Assembly (NCBI RefSeq): GCF_020080835.1
Contig: NC_058162.1
Span: forward strand, 15,770,140 to 15,834,139
From: Cotesia glomerata
Taxonomy: Eukaryota > Arthropoda > Insecta > Hymenoptera > Braconidae
Reading direction: 5' to 3'
Length of the DNA: 64,000 nucleotides
This document shows, in pieces, positions 39,911 through 49,985 of the stretch. Made by a program: the position numbers and the translations under genes. The number at the start of each line of letters is the position of its first letter. Position 1 is the first letter of the stretch. The notes beneath the pieces were generated by a model that was not told where the DNA came from, searched no databases, and saw nothing but the letters and a program-made list of their open reading frames with translations.

Positions 39911-42808
39911 CATAAAAAAGATTTAATAAATGTTACCAATGATAAATTTACATCTCTAAGGGTATTAAGTTTTAATATAAATAGTATTGTTGGCCATATA
40001 TCTCAATTAACTCAGCAAATTGTTGAAAAAAATCCTCATATCATTGTTTTAGTGGAAACCTGGCTAAAACCTGGCATTAATAATGATCTACTCACTTTTA
40101 ATGATTATTCTTTATTCAGAAGAGACAGAAATCTGATACATCCAGCCACGGGTCGTTATGTACAGGGTGGGGGTGTAGCTTGCTACATCCATAAAACAAT
40201 TAAAGCTAAATTACTGTACTCTTCTGTTTCTGATGACATAAATTCACCTGAATATATAATGTTAGACGTTATGTTGTCCTGTGGTTCGCATATGTTACTA
40301 GCTGGTGTCTACAGACGTCCAAATGGCCATACGCTGCATGAATTTTTCAATACCTTCATGAAATTTTCAACAAATTTTACAAATGTAATTATAGCAGGAG
40401 ACCTAAACTGTAATCTATTAGATAACACTTGGACAGCAAATCATCTAAAGACATTCATTTATGAATCATCCCTATATTGTATACCTTATAATACTACACA
40501 TCATAGTGGACATGGCGATTCATGGCTGGATGTAATCCTAGTAGACAATATTAGTAAATTAGGTACCTTTCATAAGTCAACATCTCCCTTTATTGCAGGT
40601 CATGACTATCTGTATTGTGAATATCATCTAAACTGTCCTAAACTACCAGATAAATTTATAACTTTTAGAAATTACAAAAATTGTGATCATGATGCTTTAG
40701 CAAATGCCTTAGTTATTGCCTTAAAATTTGATGATATTATTATAAAAAATTCTGATCCAAACGAATTGCTTGATCTATTTTTAAGTCGAGTTTTAGAGAT
40801 ATTAAACAAATATGCCCCTGAAATTACCATTAAAGTGACTGGAAATTCAAACTCTTGGATTACCAAAGAACTTAAATATAAATGTCATGAGCGTGATTCT
40901 CTCTATAAGAGAGCAAAAAGAACTAAAAATCAAGATTTACTTGCTCTTTATAAGGATATGAGAAAGAAACTAAAATTAGAATTAAATAATGCTCGTGAAA
41001 ACTACTTAAAAAGTCAACTAACTACTGTATCACCTGGTAAAACAATTTGGAATAAACTCAAACGCCTAGGACTAATAAAGACAAAACAAACTTCACCCCT
41101 GAATTACTTTGATGCGAGTCTTTTAAATGAACATTATGCTAATATAGTAAGGAAACATCCACCTTGTGATATTAACTTTGTAAATTCATTATCTTCCCTA
41201 TATCACAAAAAAGTTGATTGCTCCTTTAAGTGGCACCAAATAGATATTGTTGATGTGACAAAAGCTCTACATCTAACACTTCAAAAGACAAAAGGGAAAA
41301 GTCCTGATGGCTTAAATCTGAGTTGGTTACGTGATCATATACCGCAAATATCTTTATTCTTAACTTTTCTGTTTAATCGTTCACTTGAGTCAGGTATCTT
41401 CCCAGATATTTGGAAAATGGTTTTTATTATACCGCTAAGCAAAGTTAGTCCACCAAAGTCTCCGTCTGATACGCGTCCAATTGCAAATTTATCGCACTTA
41501 AGCAAAGTATTCGAACGTATTATAGCAAATCAAGTAGTTGAATACTTAGAAGAAAATAATTTGCTTGACAAATATCAATCTGGATTCAGAAAGTTCCATA
41601 GTACTCAATCAGCCCTTCTTAAGCTCACTGAGGATATCAGATGTGCAATAGATAGAGGTGAATTAACTCTGTTGGTATTATTTGACCTTAGCAAGGCTTT
41701 TGATTATGTCAACCCGAAGGTGATATTAGTAGCGTTATTTGAACTAGGTTTTTCGATTGAAACTGTGACTTGGTTTCTCTCTTACTTGTCAAATCGCTCA
41801 CAATCAATATTAAACGATCTAAACCACCCACTAGAGTTCCTTGATATAACATCGGGCGTACCCCAAGGTTCAGTCCTAGGGCCTATATTATTTTTAATAG
41901 TCATAAATCTGGTAGTACGACAAATTACTCACTGTAAATATGGTCTGTTTGCCGACGACAAATATATATATTATCATTTTAAACCTACTTCAGTAATCGA
42001 AGCAATTAGATTAGTAACAATTGATGCACAGGGGATAGCTGATTGGGCTAAAGATCATGGATTACAGGTAAACTTAAATAAAACAAAATCTTTGATAATA
42101 GGGTCAAACAGTAAACTAAAATCATTAAACATTGACTCGCTACCACCCATTATTATCAACAATGTTCCTTTACCGTATGTAAGCCAAACAAAATGTCTGG
42201 GTTTATCGTTAAATAATGATCTCTTGTGGAAAAATTATGTTTCACAAACTGTTAGAAAAGTAAATACTGCTCTATATACATTAAAAAGTCGGAAGAATAT
42301 TTATACTACTGCTATCAGAAAACTTCTAGTCACTGCAACTATTCTTCCTCTTATTGATTATTGTACTGTAGTGCTTATTGATGCCACAGCTGACAACAAT
42401 TTAAAATTACAGCGAGCATTAAATAGTTCAATACGATTTATTTATAATCTAAAGAAAGATGAACATATTACTCCGTACAGACGTAAATTAAATTGGTTAT
42501 CTGTGAAGTCAAGACGTCTATATTATTTAATCACTTATTATTATAAACTATTGCAAACAGGAAAACCTAGTTACCTTAGGGAACTATTTGTTGAAGATGA
42601 AGCTAGACGTTCTGAAAGATTAGCTATAAAAACGAATAATGTAAATTTTGAATTGCCAAATTTTTCTACAAATTATCTTGAAAATTCATTTGTAGTAACT
42701 ACAATACGTTTGTGGCAAAATTTACCTGCAGAAATTGCAAATGCAAGCAGTCTAGAAGTGTTTAAAATAAAGATCTATGACTATTTCTTGGAACTTGACT
42801 TTCAGTAA
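39911..42808 (+). CDS. CR1-group ORF2: endonuclease/reverse transcriptase
   Basis: This enzyme would nick the target and copy the element RNA. The endonuclease homology begins at LRVLSFNINSIVGHI (about 39956), includes LVETWLKPG, GVYRRPNG, IIAGDLNCNL and WLDVILVDN. The RT has KTKGKSPDGLNLSWL, DTRPIANLSHLSK, YQSGFRKFHSTQSALL, LFDLSKAFDYV, SGVPQGSVLGP and the catalytic FADDKYIYY. The frame is open to 42808. There is no in-frame ATG between the ORF1 stop (39908-39910) and the endonuclease start; ORF1 and ORF2 share one reading frame and are separated only by that TAA. The open frame is listed from the base after the stop. Read-through, re-initiation at a non-AUG codon, or loss of an ATG could explain this. 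Confidence 0.88.
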   Translation, partial: HKKDLINVTNDKFTSLRVLSFNINSIVGHISQLTQQIVEKNPHIIVLVETWLKPGINNDLLTFNDYSLFRRDRNLIHPATGRYVQGGGVACYIHKTIKAKLLYSSVSDDINSPEYIMLDVMLSCGSHMLLAGVYRRPNGHTLHEFFNTFMKFSTNFTNVIIAGDLNCNLLDNTWTANHLKTFIYESSLYCIPYNTTHHSGHGDSWLDVILVDNISKLGTFHKSTSPFIAGHDYLYCEYHLNCPKLPDKFITFRNYKNCDHDALANALVIALKFDDIIIKNSDPNELLDLFLSRVLEILNKYAPEITIKVTGNSNSWITKELKYKCHERDSLYKRAKRTKNQDLLALYKDMRKKLKLELNNARENYLKSQLTTVSPGKTIWNKLKRLGLIKTKQTSPLNYFDASLLNEHYANIVRKHPPCDINFVNSLSSLYHKKVDCSFKWHQIDIVDVTKALHLTLQKTKGKSPDGLNLSWLRDHIPQISLFLTFLFNRSLESGIFPDIWKMVFIIPLSKVSPPKSPSDTRPIANLSHLSKVFERIIANQVVEYLEENNLLDKYQSGFRKFHSTQSALLKLTEDIRCAIDRGELTLLVLFDLSKAFDYVNPKVILVALFELGFSIETVTWFLSYLSNRSQSILNDLNHPLEFLDITSGVPQGSVLGPILFLIVINLVVRQITHCKYGLFADDKYIYYHFKPTSVIEAIRLVTIDAQGIADWAKDHGLQVNLNKTKSLIIGSNSKLKSLNIDSLPPIIINNVPLPYVSQTKCLGLSLNNDLLWKNYVSQTVRKVNTALYTLKSRKNIYTTAIRKLLVTATILPLIDYCTVVLIDATADNNLKLQRALNSSIRFIYNLKKDEHITPYRRKLNWLSVKSRRLYYLITYYYKLLQTGKPSYLRELFVEDEARRSERLAIKTNNVNFELPNFSTNYLENSFVVTTIRLWQNLPAEIANASSLEVFKIKIYDYFLELDFQ

Positions 42809-43123
42809 ATTACCTTCACGTTGGCTTCTGTATATATTCTAATATTCTTACAAACTATTGTTACTTACTAGTCAAAGCAACTACCATTATATTGTTAAAT
42901 ACGTGGATTAGAATAAATATTACATTGTTATTTATTAAATCAAATTTAAATCTAAATTAAAACAAAAGTTAAATCTAAAATAAAATTATAATTGTTATTT
43001 TATAAATAAGATTTTGATGTACACCTACACCTAAGTTTATTACTTTGTATTAAAATTCTAAGTGAAAATTTATAAAACTATGTACAAACCTTTGCCATTC
43101 GGCAAATTGCCTTGGCATATTAA

Positions 43124-43156
43124 ATAAATACATACATACATACATACATACATACA
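43124..43156. repeat. (CATA)n microsatellite: 3' tail of E and landing site of fragment C
   Basis: About seven ATAC units follow AATAA of element E and run into CACATTCGGGGC, the start of the next R1-like fragment. The tract belongs to the E tail. Confidence 0.85.
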
Positions 43157-43628
43157 CATTCGGGGCTGAGGAGAAACTGCTACCGGACGCGTCTCCCCGA
43201 GCGGATGGGAGGATGCTCGCTGTCCTTGGATGACACTTAATCTCTTAGTTGATGAGGTACAGCGGGTAGGAGCCAAGCAAAATAACCAAACAAAATAAGC
43301 TCCCGTGGACAAAACTCCCCTGTAATGGGTTGGTCACACTAACTGACCTAGCAAGACGATCGTTCTCTGCTGTGACCCACTGGGAATGACCGGAACCTGT
43401 ATCGTAGTTTCCGACGATGCAGGCCACGGCTGATGTGAGCTTGCTCTGCCGAGGTGTAAGTTGCAGCAGTGGATCAGGAGCCAGCCACTTCGGGCCTTGA
43501 TCAGGAAGTACGCAGTGAGTGTTAGAGATCGGAATCTTTACCGCTCCGAGCGAGTCTAGTCCGTACGGGTATTCCGGGACTGGCTAAGTGTCGGCTAGGC
43601 CTCAGGAAACTGGGGTAGGAGTACTATC
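43157..43628 (+). mobile_element. C: R1-like fragment with only the 5' end
   Basis: It closely matches the 5' UTR of element B (31906-32356): CCCCGAGCGGATGG, CTGTCCTTGGATGACACTTA, CCGTGGACAAAACT and CTAAGTGTCGGCTAGGCC occur in the same order. It has about 25 extra bases (CCCCTGTAATGGGTTGGTCA region) absent from B. It starts next to (CATA)n and stops at GGAGTACTATC, before any ORF. A 14-base word GTAGGAGTACTATC is then repeated after ATGTAT. Confidence 0.85.
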
Positions 43629-43639
43629 ATGTATGTAGG

Positions 43640-43733
43640 AGTACTATCATAAATGAAAAAAATTTTTCAAAAAAAAGTTCACCACACAATAGGATATCTT
43701 TACGATGCATTAAATTTGGAATCGATCGATACC
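43640..43733 (+). repeat. F repeat unit, left part, split by the DD41D element
   Basis: It contains GTTCACCACACAATAGGATA, TCTTTACGATGCATTAAATT and GGAATCGATCGATACC. The continuation lies at 48631 after the transposon. Further units are at about 48700-48790 and, inverted or direct, within 48930-49440. Confidence 0.7.
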
Positions 43734-43735
43734 TA

Positions 43736-44130
43736 CAGGGTGATCCAAAATTACTTTTACAGCGAAGATATTCGAATAGAGGAAACGATTCTGAGCAGAA
43801 AACTTCTTAGTCGTTACTGAAAATTTTGAATAGTTTTTGAGTTATTCAAAATTTTCGTTGACCAATCAGATACGAGATTTAACATTTAAAAAAAAATACA
43901 AAAGAATAAATTATAAATTTGGCTGCGTTGCGATTTCCAACTTCACGTTTTACTTTTGTTTGTTTACTTTTTTTTAATAATTCTAATTTTTAAGAGTTTA
44001 AACAAATGTAACCTTTAAATAAAATTAAATACTCAATTTTAAACTTAATTTCAAAATTTAAGGAAGCTATTGAATTAATAAATGGATAGGTAATCAAAGA
44101 TAAAAATTAATTTCTTGTAGACAATTAAGA
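43736..44130 (+). repeat. left terminal inverted repeat of the DD41D element
   Basis: It pairs with 48628-47990 on the right once the SINE there is set aside. Shared words include TTGACCAATCAGATACGAGA, CGTTGCGATTTCCAACTTC and GATAGGTAATCAAAGATAA. Confidence 0.88.
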
Positions 44131-44189
44131 GAATGAATCCCATGTTACTTATAAGGTTAAAGACGATAACGTTAATCAAGAAAATAAGA

Positions 44190-44935
44190 AGGGTAATACA
44201 GGCTGTCTATCAGGATATTTATAAAGACTCTTATTAGGAAAATTAAAAAGACAACACCTAGGCTGCTCATCAGGATAATTTTAAGGACTTTTAACAGGAA
44301 AACTAAGACAACAAAATCCAGACTGCTTATCAGGATATTTTTAAAGAAAATTTAAAGGAAAAAATTCAGGCTGCATATCAAGATAATTATCAGGACTCTT
44401 ATCAGGAAAATTAAAAGGACAAAATCGAGGCTACTTCTCAGAATAATTTTAAGGTCTTTGACCGGGCCGAGGACGAGGATGACTTCCAGGTTGCTTATCA
44501 GGATAATTTTAAGGACTCTTTTAAGGAAAATTATAAGTATAAAATCCACGCTTTTTATCAGGACAATCATAAGAACTCTTATCAGGAAAATTAAAAGGAT
44601 AATATCCAGGCTGCTTATCGATATTATTATAAGCACTCTTATCAGGAAAATTGTAAAGCCGAAATCCAGGCTACTTATCAGAATAATTTGAAGGACTTTT
44701 ATCAGGCCGAAGACGTAGATGACTGCCAGGCTGCTTATCAGGATAATTTTAAGGACTCTTAGCAGAAAAACAAACGGGAGACAGTCCAGACTATTGAAGG
44801 GTATAATAATAAGGACTTTTATCAGGTGGAGTACAAGGACAAATTTCAGGGTGCTTATCAGAATAATAATAAGGACTCTTATCAGATGGATTACGAGAAC
44901 AATTTCCAGGCATCCTATAAGGATAACTAATATTA
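44190..44935 (+). repeat. subterminal 60-bp tandem repeats, left arm
   Basis: About 12 diverged units follow the pattern CAGGCTGCTTATCAGGATAA, TTTTAAGGACTCTTATCAGG, AAAATTAAAAGGACAAAATC. The right arm (47700-47960) carries about four units in inverse orientation. Confidence 0.85.
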
Positions 44936-45008
44936 CAATGACTGCATTATTATCTATAGTAAAAATTTTATTAACATATGAAATTTATAACGTCAGTGAA
45001 CAAATCTA

Positions 45009-46168
45009 TTATAGAAATTGTTCAAAATGTCCTCCATTATTTTGGATACAACAACGAAGACGCTTGACGAAGTTCGTTGCGCAGTTATCGACCATCTCCT
45101 GTGTGATCTCTCTCAGACAATCCGTGACTTTGTCTCGCAGAGTATCAACGTCGTCAACGGGATGACGGTAAACATTGGCCTTCACATGGCCCCATACAAA
45201 ATAATCCAACGGATTGAGATCTGGTGATCTTGGAGACCAATCTATTATTCCACCTCGACCGATATAGCGATTGGAAAAATTTGCATGAACCCATGCTTGC
45301 GAAGCTCCTGCTGTATGAGCCGGAGCGCCGTCTTGTTGAAACCACATTTCTTCATAAATCCTCTGCGGAATTCCTGCTTCTCGACATTCTTGCCGTAAAT
45401 GTTGATCGACAAAATCTACATATATTTCTGATGTTAAATTTTCTTCGAATTCATAAGGACCAAACTATAATAAATTTTGTTGTTAGAACTTTACAAATCA
45501 AAAATTAGTTGAAGACAATTATTATAATAAATTTAATTTACAATCGTTCGTTGGCCAGAGTGGATTCCTGCCCAGATGTTAATCGAAAACCGGTCTTGGT
45601 GATTCCGAACAATAGTGCAGTGGGGATTTTCTTGAGCATACCAGTGGAAATTTCGGGTATTCCAAGACTTATTCCGGCCAAACTTACTTTCATCAGTAAA
45701 CAGAATTTTTTTGAAAAAATCTTCATCGTTTTCGAAACGATTCAAGAGTTCCTGACAAAAAGCCATACGAACTGGATAATCCTCGGGCTTCAACTCTTGA
45801 ACTCGTTGATAATGATACGCGTGAAGCTTTTCATCTTTCAGTGTTCGTTGGACGGTGCCAAAAGACAAATGCAGTTGCTGAGCAACTCCACGAATACCGA
45901 TCTCTGGATCTTTCTCAACGGCCTCAATGATAGCCTCTTCGTTCTCATTATTTCGTGCACGACGTGGTGCACCAGCTTCTCGGTGATTTGGTAAAACATT
46001 ACCAGACTCACGTAATCGGCTGACTGCACTAAGGATCACTGGAGAACTTGGATGCCGCCGATTCGGGAATCTCTCTGCATACCTGCGCCGTGCTTCAGCA
46101 GCATTATAATTGGCCATACCATACAGGAGGATCATATCAGCATACTCTTGAGCAGTATATTCAGCCAT
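45009..46168 (-). CDS. DD41D mariner-like transposase, two exons
   Basis: This enzyme would cut and paste the element. Exon 1 is 46168-45542, the intron is 45541-45465 (77 nt, GTAAAT...TTATAG), and exon 2 is 45464-45009. The splice joins ...SGQRTI to FGPYEFEENL without a frame change (phase 0), giving 360 residues. Exon 1 encodes two helix-turn-helix parts (TAQEYADMILLYGMANYNAA and IRGVAQQLHLSFGTVQRTL) and the first catalytic Asp, residue 159 in LFTDESKFG. Exon 2 holds Asp254 in WFQQDGAPAH and Asp296 in SPDLNPLDYFVWG, 41 residues apart. All catalytic residues are present and no stop or frameshift lies in the exons, so the gene may be functional. Confidence 0.88.
45465..45541 (-). other. intron of the transposase gene
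   Basis: On the minus strand the segment begins GTAAATTAAATT and ends TTTATTATAG. It contains in-frame stops. Removing it joins two parts of a conserved mariner-type block (G-x-RTI followed by GPYEF). It is AT-rich and a normal size for a small insect intron. Confidence 0.8.
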
Positions 46169-46769
46169 AATACAGATATTGTTTGAGAAAAATCGATTTG
46201 TGAATATTTAAATTCTTAAGTAAATTATTAATTGTAATGACAGATACACACCGAATTAATTGATTGACATAAATAAAAGATAAGCGATTGCAACGCGAAC
46301 GTAGTAATAAGCGTGCTCTTTTGTTCTGAATGAACGAATAAAAAATAGAAGACTAAAATGTAGGATACAAGGAAGATCATACAGAAGGACCATAAGAAGA
46401 ATGATTAAAAGGACAATATGCAGAGATTTTAAACGCGCAGACAACTTAAAACACTCGAAAGAATCAATTGATAATCAAATCTAGATTGTTAAAAAAAGGA
46501 AAACGTTCTAAGAGTTAAATTGGAGGATAACATGAAGGCAACAAAATTGAAAGCTTAGCAGGATAATATTCAGGATAAATTTGAACGACTAAACTGAAGA
46601 AGAATCCGAAAGATGATTTTACTGGATAAAGTTTAGGTTAAACTGCAGGAGTAAAAATCATGTTATCAAGCTTAGATTAAAAGACAATTGGCCGAATATT
46701 CAAAAAAACACAATGTGGAGGCTAGCAAGATCGAATTCAAAAATTCTTAGAGGTTAATAATAAGGGTAT

Positions 46770-47415
46770 TGCTCGTAATCTCGCTCACGGTCTCGCTCAT
46801 GATCTTGCTCGTGGTCTCGCTCATGATCTCGCTCGTGGTCTCGCTCATGATCTCACTCGTGGTCTCGCTCATGGTCTCGCTCATGATCTCGCTCATGGTC
46901 TCGCTCATAGTCTCGCTCATGATCTTGCTCATGGTCTCGCTCATGATCCCGCTCATGGTCTCGCTCATGATCTCGCTAATGATCTCTCTTGTGGTCTCGC
47001 TAATGATCTCGCTCGTGCTCCTGCTAATGATCTCACTCGTGGTCTCGCTCATGATCTCGCTCGTGGTCTCGCTCATGATCTCGCTCGTGGTCTCGTTAGT
47101 GGTCTCGCTCATGATCTCACTCGTGCTCCCGCTAATGATCTCACTCGTGCTCTCGCTAATGATCTCGCTCATGGTTTCGCTTATGATCTCGCTCGTGGTC
47201 TCGCTCATAATCTCGCTCGTGGTCTCGCTCGTGGTCTCGCTCATGGTCTCGCTCGTAGTCTCGCTCATGGTCTCGCTCATGATCTCGCTCATGGTCTCGC
47301 TCATGATCTTGCTCATGGTCTCACTCATGGTCTTGCTCATGATCTCGCTCGTGGTCTCGCTAATGATCTCGCTTGTGGTCTCGCTTATCGTATCGTTTGT
47401 TGTCTTGTTTGTCAT
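46770..47415. repeat. 12-bp minisatellite in the DD41D element
   Basis: The unit GCTCATGATCTC, alternating with GCTCGTGGTCTC, is repeated more than 50 times. Both strands are open because the unit is a multiple of three (MSETTSEI on the minus strand, MISLVVSL on the plus strand). I do not count either as a gene. Confidence 0.92.
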
Positions 47416-47699
47416 CTCCCTAATACTTATCCAACCTATATATTTATCTATAATATTTCTGAAATTATTTAAAACTTGAAATAACTCTACTCAATTATAT
47501 GGAATTTTATAAAGTTGGAGTTTCGGATCTCAGCCCTAAAAATAATGTTAATTTTTTAATTTCACCTTGCATAGTGATCTAGATATTGTTCTTAAAATAG
47601 GCATTTTTTTCTACAATTTTTTTATTTTTCTGACATTTATCGTAAGCTACTCTCTTAAAATGAATGAGTGGAATTTTACAGTGAAATCAGTAAATTCCA

Positions 47700-47960
47700 G
47701 TTTCCTGATAAGAGTCCTTTTTATTATCCTGAGAAGTAACCTGGAAGTTGTCCTATTTGTTTTCCTGATAAGACTCATTATTACCTTGATAAATAGCCTG
47801 GTCCTTATCCTGTTAGTTTTCCTGATAAGGTCCTTACTATTACCCTGTAGCCTCGATAAGCAGCCTGGGAATTTGTCCTTTTACTTTACCTAATAAAAGT
47901 CCTTATTTTTATCTTGATAAGTAGCCTAGAATTTATCCTTATACTTCGTCTGATATGAGT
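47700..47960 (-). repeat. subterminal 60-bp tandem repeats, right arm
   Basis: TCCTGATAAGAGTCC and CAGCCTGG-type words recur about every 60 bases, the inverse of the left arm units at 44190-44935. There are fewer copies than on the left. Confidence 0.8.
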
Positions 47961-48121
47961 CCTTTTTATTATTCTGACAATTGACTTAAAATCTTTCATC
48001 TTTATAATTTACAATAAATTAATTTTTATCTTTGATTACCTATCCATTCATTAATTCAATAGCTTCTTTAAATTTTAAAAATAAGTTTAAAATTGAGTAT
48101 TTTATTTTATTTTATTTTTTA

Positions 48122-48338
48122 GGCGCGCAGTAGCCTATCGGATCCGGCCCTTGCTTACCAAAGCATTGGATCGGGTTCGAGTCCGGCGTACACCAATGAA
48201 TATTTTCAATATTTAAGTGTATTATACTGCTCAGCCCAAGAAATAAAACGAGTTCCAATCTCAAAAGTTTACCCCCTAACGTAGTCGCTCACGACCTTAG
48301 TAGTTTATGCGACTTTAAACAAAATTAGGAAAAAAAAA
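48122..48338 (+). mobile_element. tRNA-derived SINE in the right TIR
   Basis: The A box region reads AGTAGCCTATCGGATCCGG and the B box GGGTTCGAGTCC (48171-48182), followed by a body of about 140 bases and an A-rich tail. ATTTTATTTTA-like sequence flanks both sides. The matching position in the left TIR (about 44020) lacks it, showing the exact empty site. Confidence 0.8.
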
Positions 48339-48820
48339 TTTTATTTTAAAGGTTACATTTGTTTAAACTCTTAAAAATTAGAATTATTTAAAAAAAGTAA
48401 ACAAACATAAGTAAAACGTGAAGTTGGAAATCGCAACGCAGCCAAATTTATTATTTATTATTTTGTATTTTTTTTTGAATGTTAAATCTCACATCTGATT
48501 GGTCAACGAAAATTTTGAATAACTCAAAAACTACTCAAAATTTTCAGTAACGACTAAGAAGTTGTCTGCTCAGAATCGTTTTCTCTATTCGAATATCTTT
48601 GCTGTAAAAGTAATTTTGGATCACCCTGTATATTGTGGAAAGAAATTTTTTTTTGTTAATTAACAATTTTTTGAAACAAATAGAAAAATTTTTTATAAAA
48701 AAAGTTTTCCACACGATAGGATGTCTTTACGATTCATGAAATTTGGAATCGATCGATACTTATATTGTAGAATCGATTTTTTAAAAGTTAATTAAGAATT
48801 AGAAAAAAACGAGGTAAATA

Positions 48821-49505
48821 ATAACAATAGTAAGCGGCTGCTCAGATACTCGGGGGTTTTTTTTTTTTTCATCTTATTTATAATTTTTTGTTTTTTTTTT
48901 CTTTTTAACGACTTAATTGATTTAAAAAAAAAATCGATTCCACAATGTTGGTATCAATGATTCCAAATTTCATGAATGGTAAAGATATCCTATCGCGTGG
49001 AGAACTTTATTTAAAAAAATATTTTTCATTGGTTTATAAAAATTGTTAGTTAACAATAAAAAAATTGTTTTTACAATATTGGTATCAAACAACTCCAAAT
49101 TTTATGAATCGTAAAGATATCCTATCGCGTGGAGATCTTTTTTCAAAAAAATAATTATTTATGAATAAAAGTTTGTTTAAGCAAATAAAAAAATTTTTTA
49201 TAAAAAAAGTTCTCTACACGATAGGATATCTTTATGATTCATGAAATTTGGATTTATTTGATACCAATATTGTGGAAACGATTATTTTTGTTAACTAACA
49301 ATTTTTATAAACAAATAAAAAATATTCTTTTAAAAAAAGTTCTCCAAGCGATAGAATATCTTTACGATTCATGAAATTTGGAATCGATTGGTACTTATAT
49401 TGTGGAATCGATTTTTTAAAAGTTAATCAAGACTTAAAAAAAATACAAAAATTGATGAAAAAACAAATTACTCCAAGTATCTGAGCAGCCGCTTACTATT
49501 GTTAT
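48821..49505. mobile_element. palindromic MITE of about 685 bp built from F units
   Basis: ATAACAATAGTAAGCGGCTG followed by CTCAGATAC (48821-48849) is inverted at 49475-49505. Inside, F units containing GATATCCTATCGCGTGGAG occur twice inverted (about 48985 and 49125) and twice direct (about 49225 and 49355), so the whole structure is a large hairpin. It has no coding potential. Confidence 0.7.
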
Positions 49506-49984
49506 TTCTTCTTCGGATCCGGACATCGAATCCCCGTAGAGCTCATATTTTTTTAAACTTGTTAACCCGATATTTGCACTAAAAAAATTTGAGAAAAAAT
49601 TTTTTTTTTCATATCGATTCTTTGTTGCCGTTAAAATTTTAGTATACCAAAAACAATTATTTTCTAATTTTAACTATTTTCTAAAGCAGAAATTCGAAAA
49701 ACTAAAAATAACTCAAATAAATTCTAAAAAATTTTTTTGAGCTTAGCTGATTTTGTTTGTTCATAGAAGACAACAATAGCCATAATTAAAAAAAAAAAAA
49801 AAGAGTTACAGCTATTTGTTTACGAGCGCTCGAGCGAAACCACGTTTTGTTTCATTAAAAAAATAATATCTCGTAAACTATTAGTCGTAGAGACATCGGG
49901 TTTGGCTCATTTTAATCCTTATTTGATTCTCAAAATTTCGTACACAGCAAGTCTCTACTACTTTTGCGTAGTTTTGCGTAGTTT
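49506..49984. other. gene-free AT-rich interval
   Basis: No open frame resembles a protein. ACGAGCGCTCGAGCG at about 49824 is a short GC-rich palindromic word. Confidence 0.5.
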
Positions 49985-49985
49985 T

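Larger units (their letters stand above)
38104..43123 (+). mobile_element. CR1-group non-LTR retrotransposon E
   Basis: The order is a 5' UTR of about 490 bases, ORF1 with PHD-like and FP-type domains, ORF2 with endonuclease and reverse transcriptase, a 3' UTR of about 310 bases, and a 3' tail of (ATAC)n rather than poly(A). Both ORFs are open over their full length, so this is the best-preserved retrotransposon of the window. The simple-repeat tail is usual for CR1-group elements. The exact 5' end was not determined and is placed after (CA)n. Confidence 0.85.
43736..48628. mobile_element. DD41D mariner-like transposon with long inverted repeats, 4893 bp
   Basis: The ends CAGGGTGATCC and GGATCACCCTG are flanked by TA on both sides (43734-43735, 48629-48630), the target duplication of the IS630-Tc1-mariner group. 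Inverted identity is near-continuous for over 380 bases at each end and continues into inverted arrays of a 60-base subterminal repeat. The transposase gene lies inside on the minus strand, with a 12-base minisatellite beside it. A tRNA-derived SINE sits in the right arm. The element itself is inserted in an F repeat unit. A typical mariner is 1.3-2 kb, so this copy is unusually large. Confidence 0.9.

Noticed and set aside
44352..45165. Open frames of 77-148 codons with ILIRTLIRKI-type repeats
   Set aside because: They come from the 60-base subterminal repeat of the DD41D element, again a multiple of three.
46747..47479. Long open frames of 222 and 236 codons on opposite strands (MSETTSEI and MISLVVSL repeats)
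   Set aside because: Both arise from the 12-base minisatellite of the DD41D element. Open frames on both strands over the same bases are the expected artefact.
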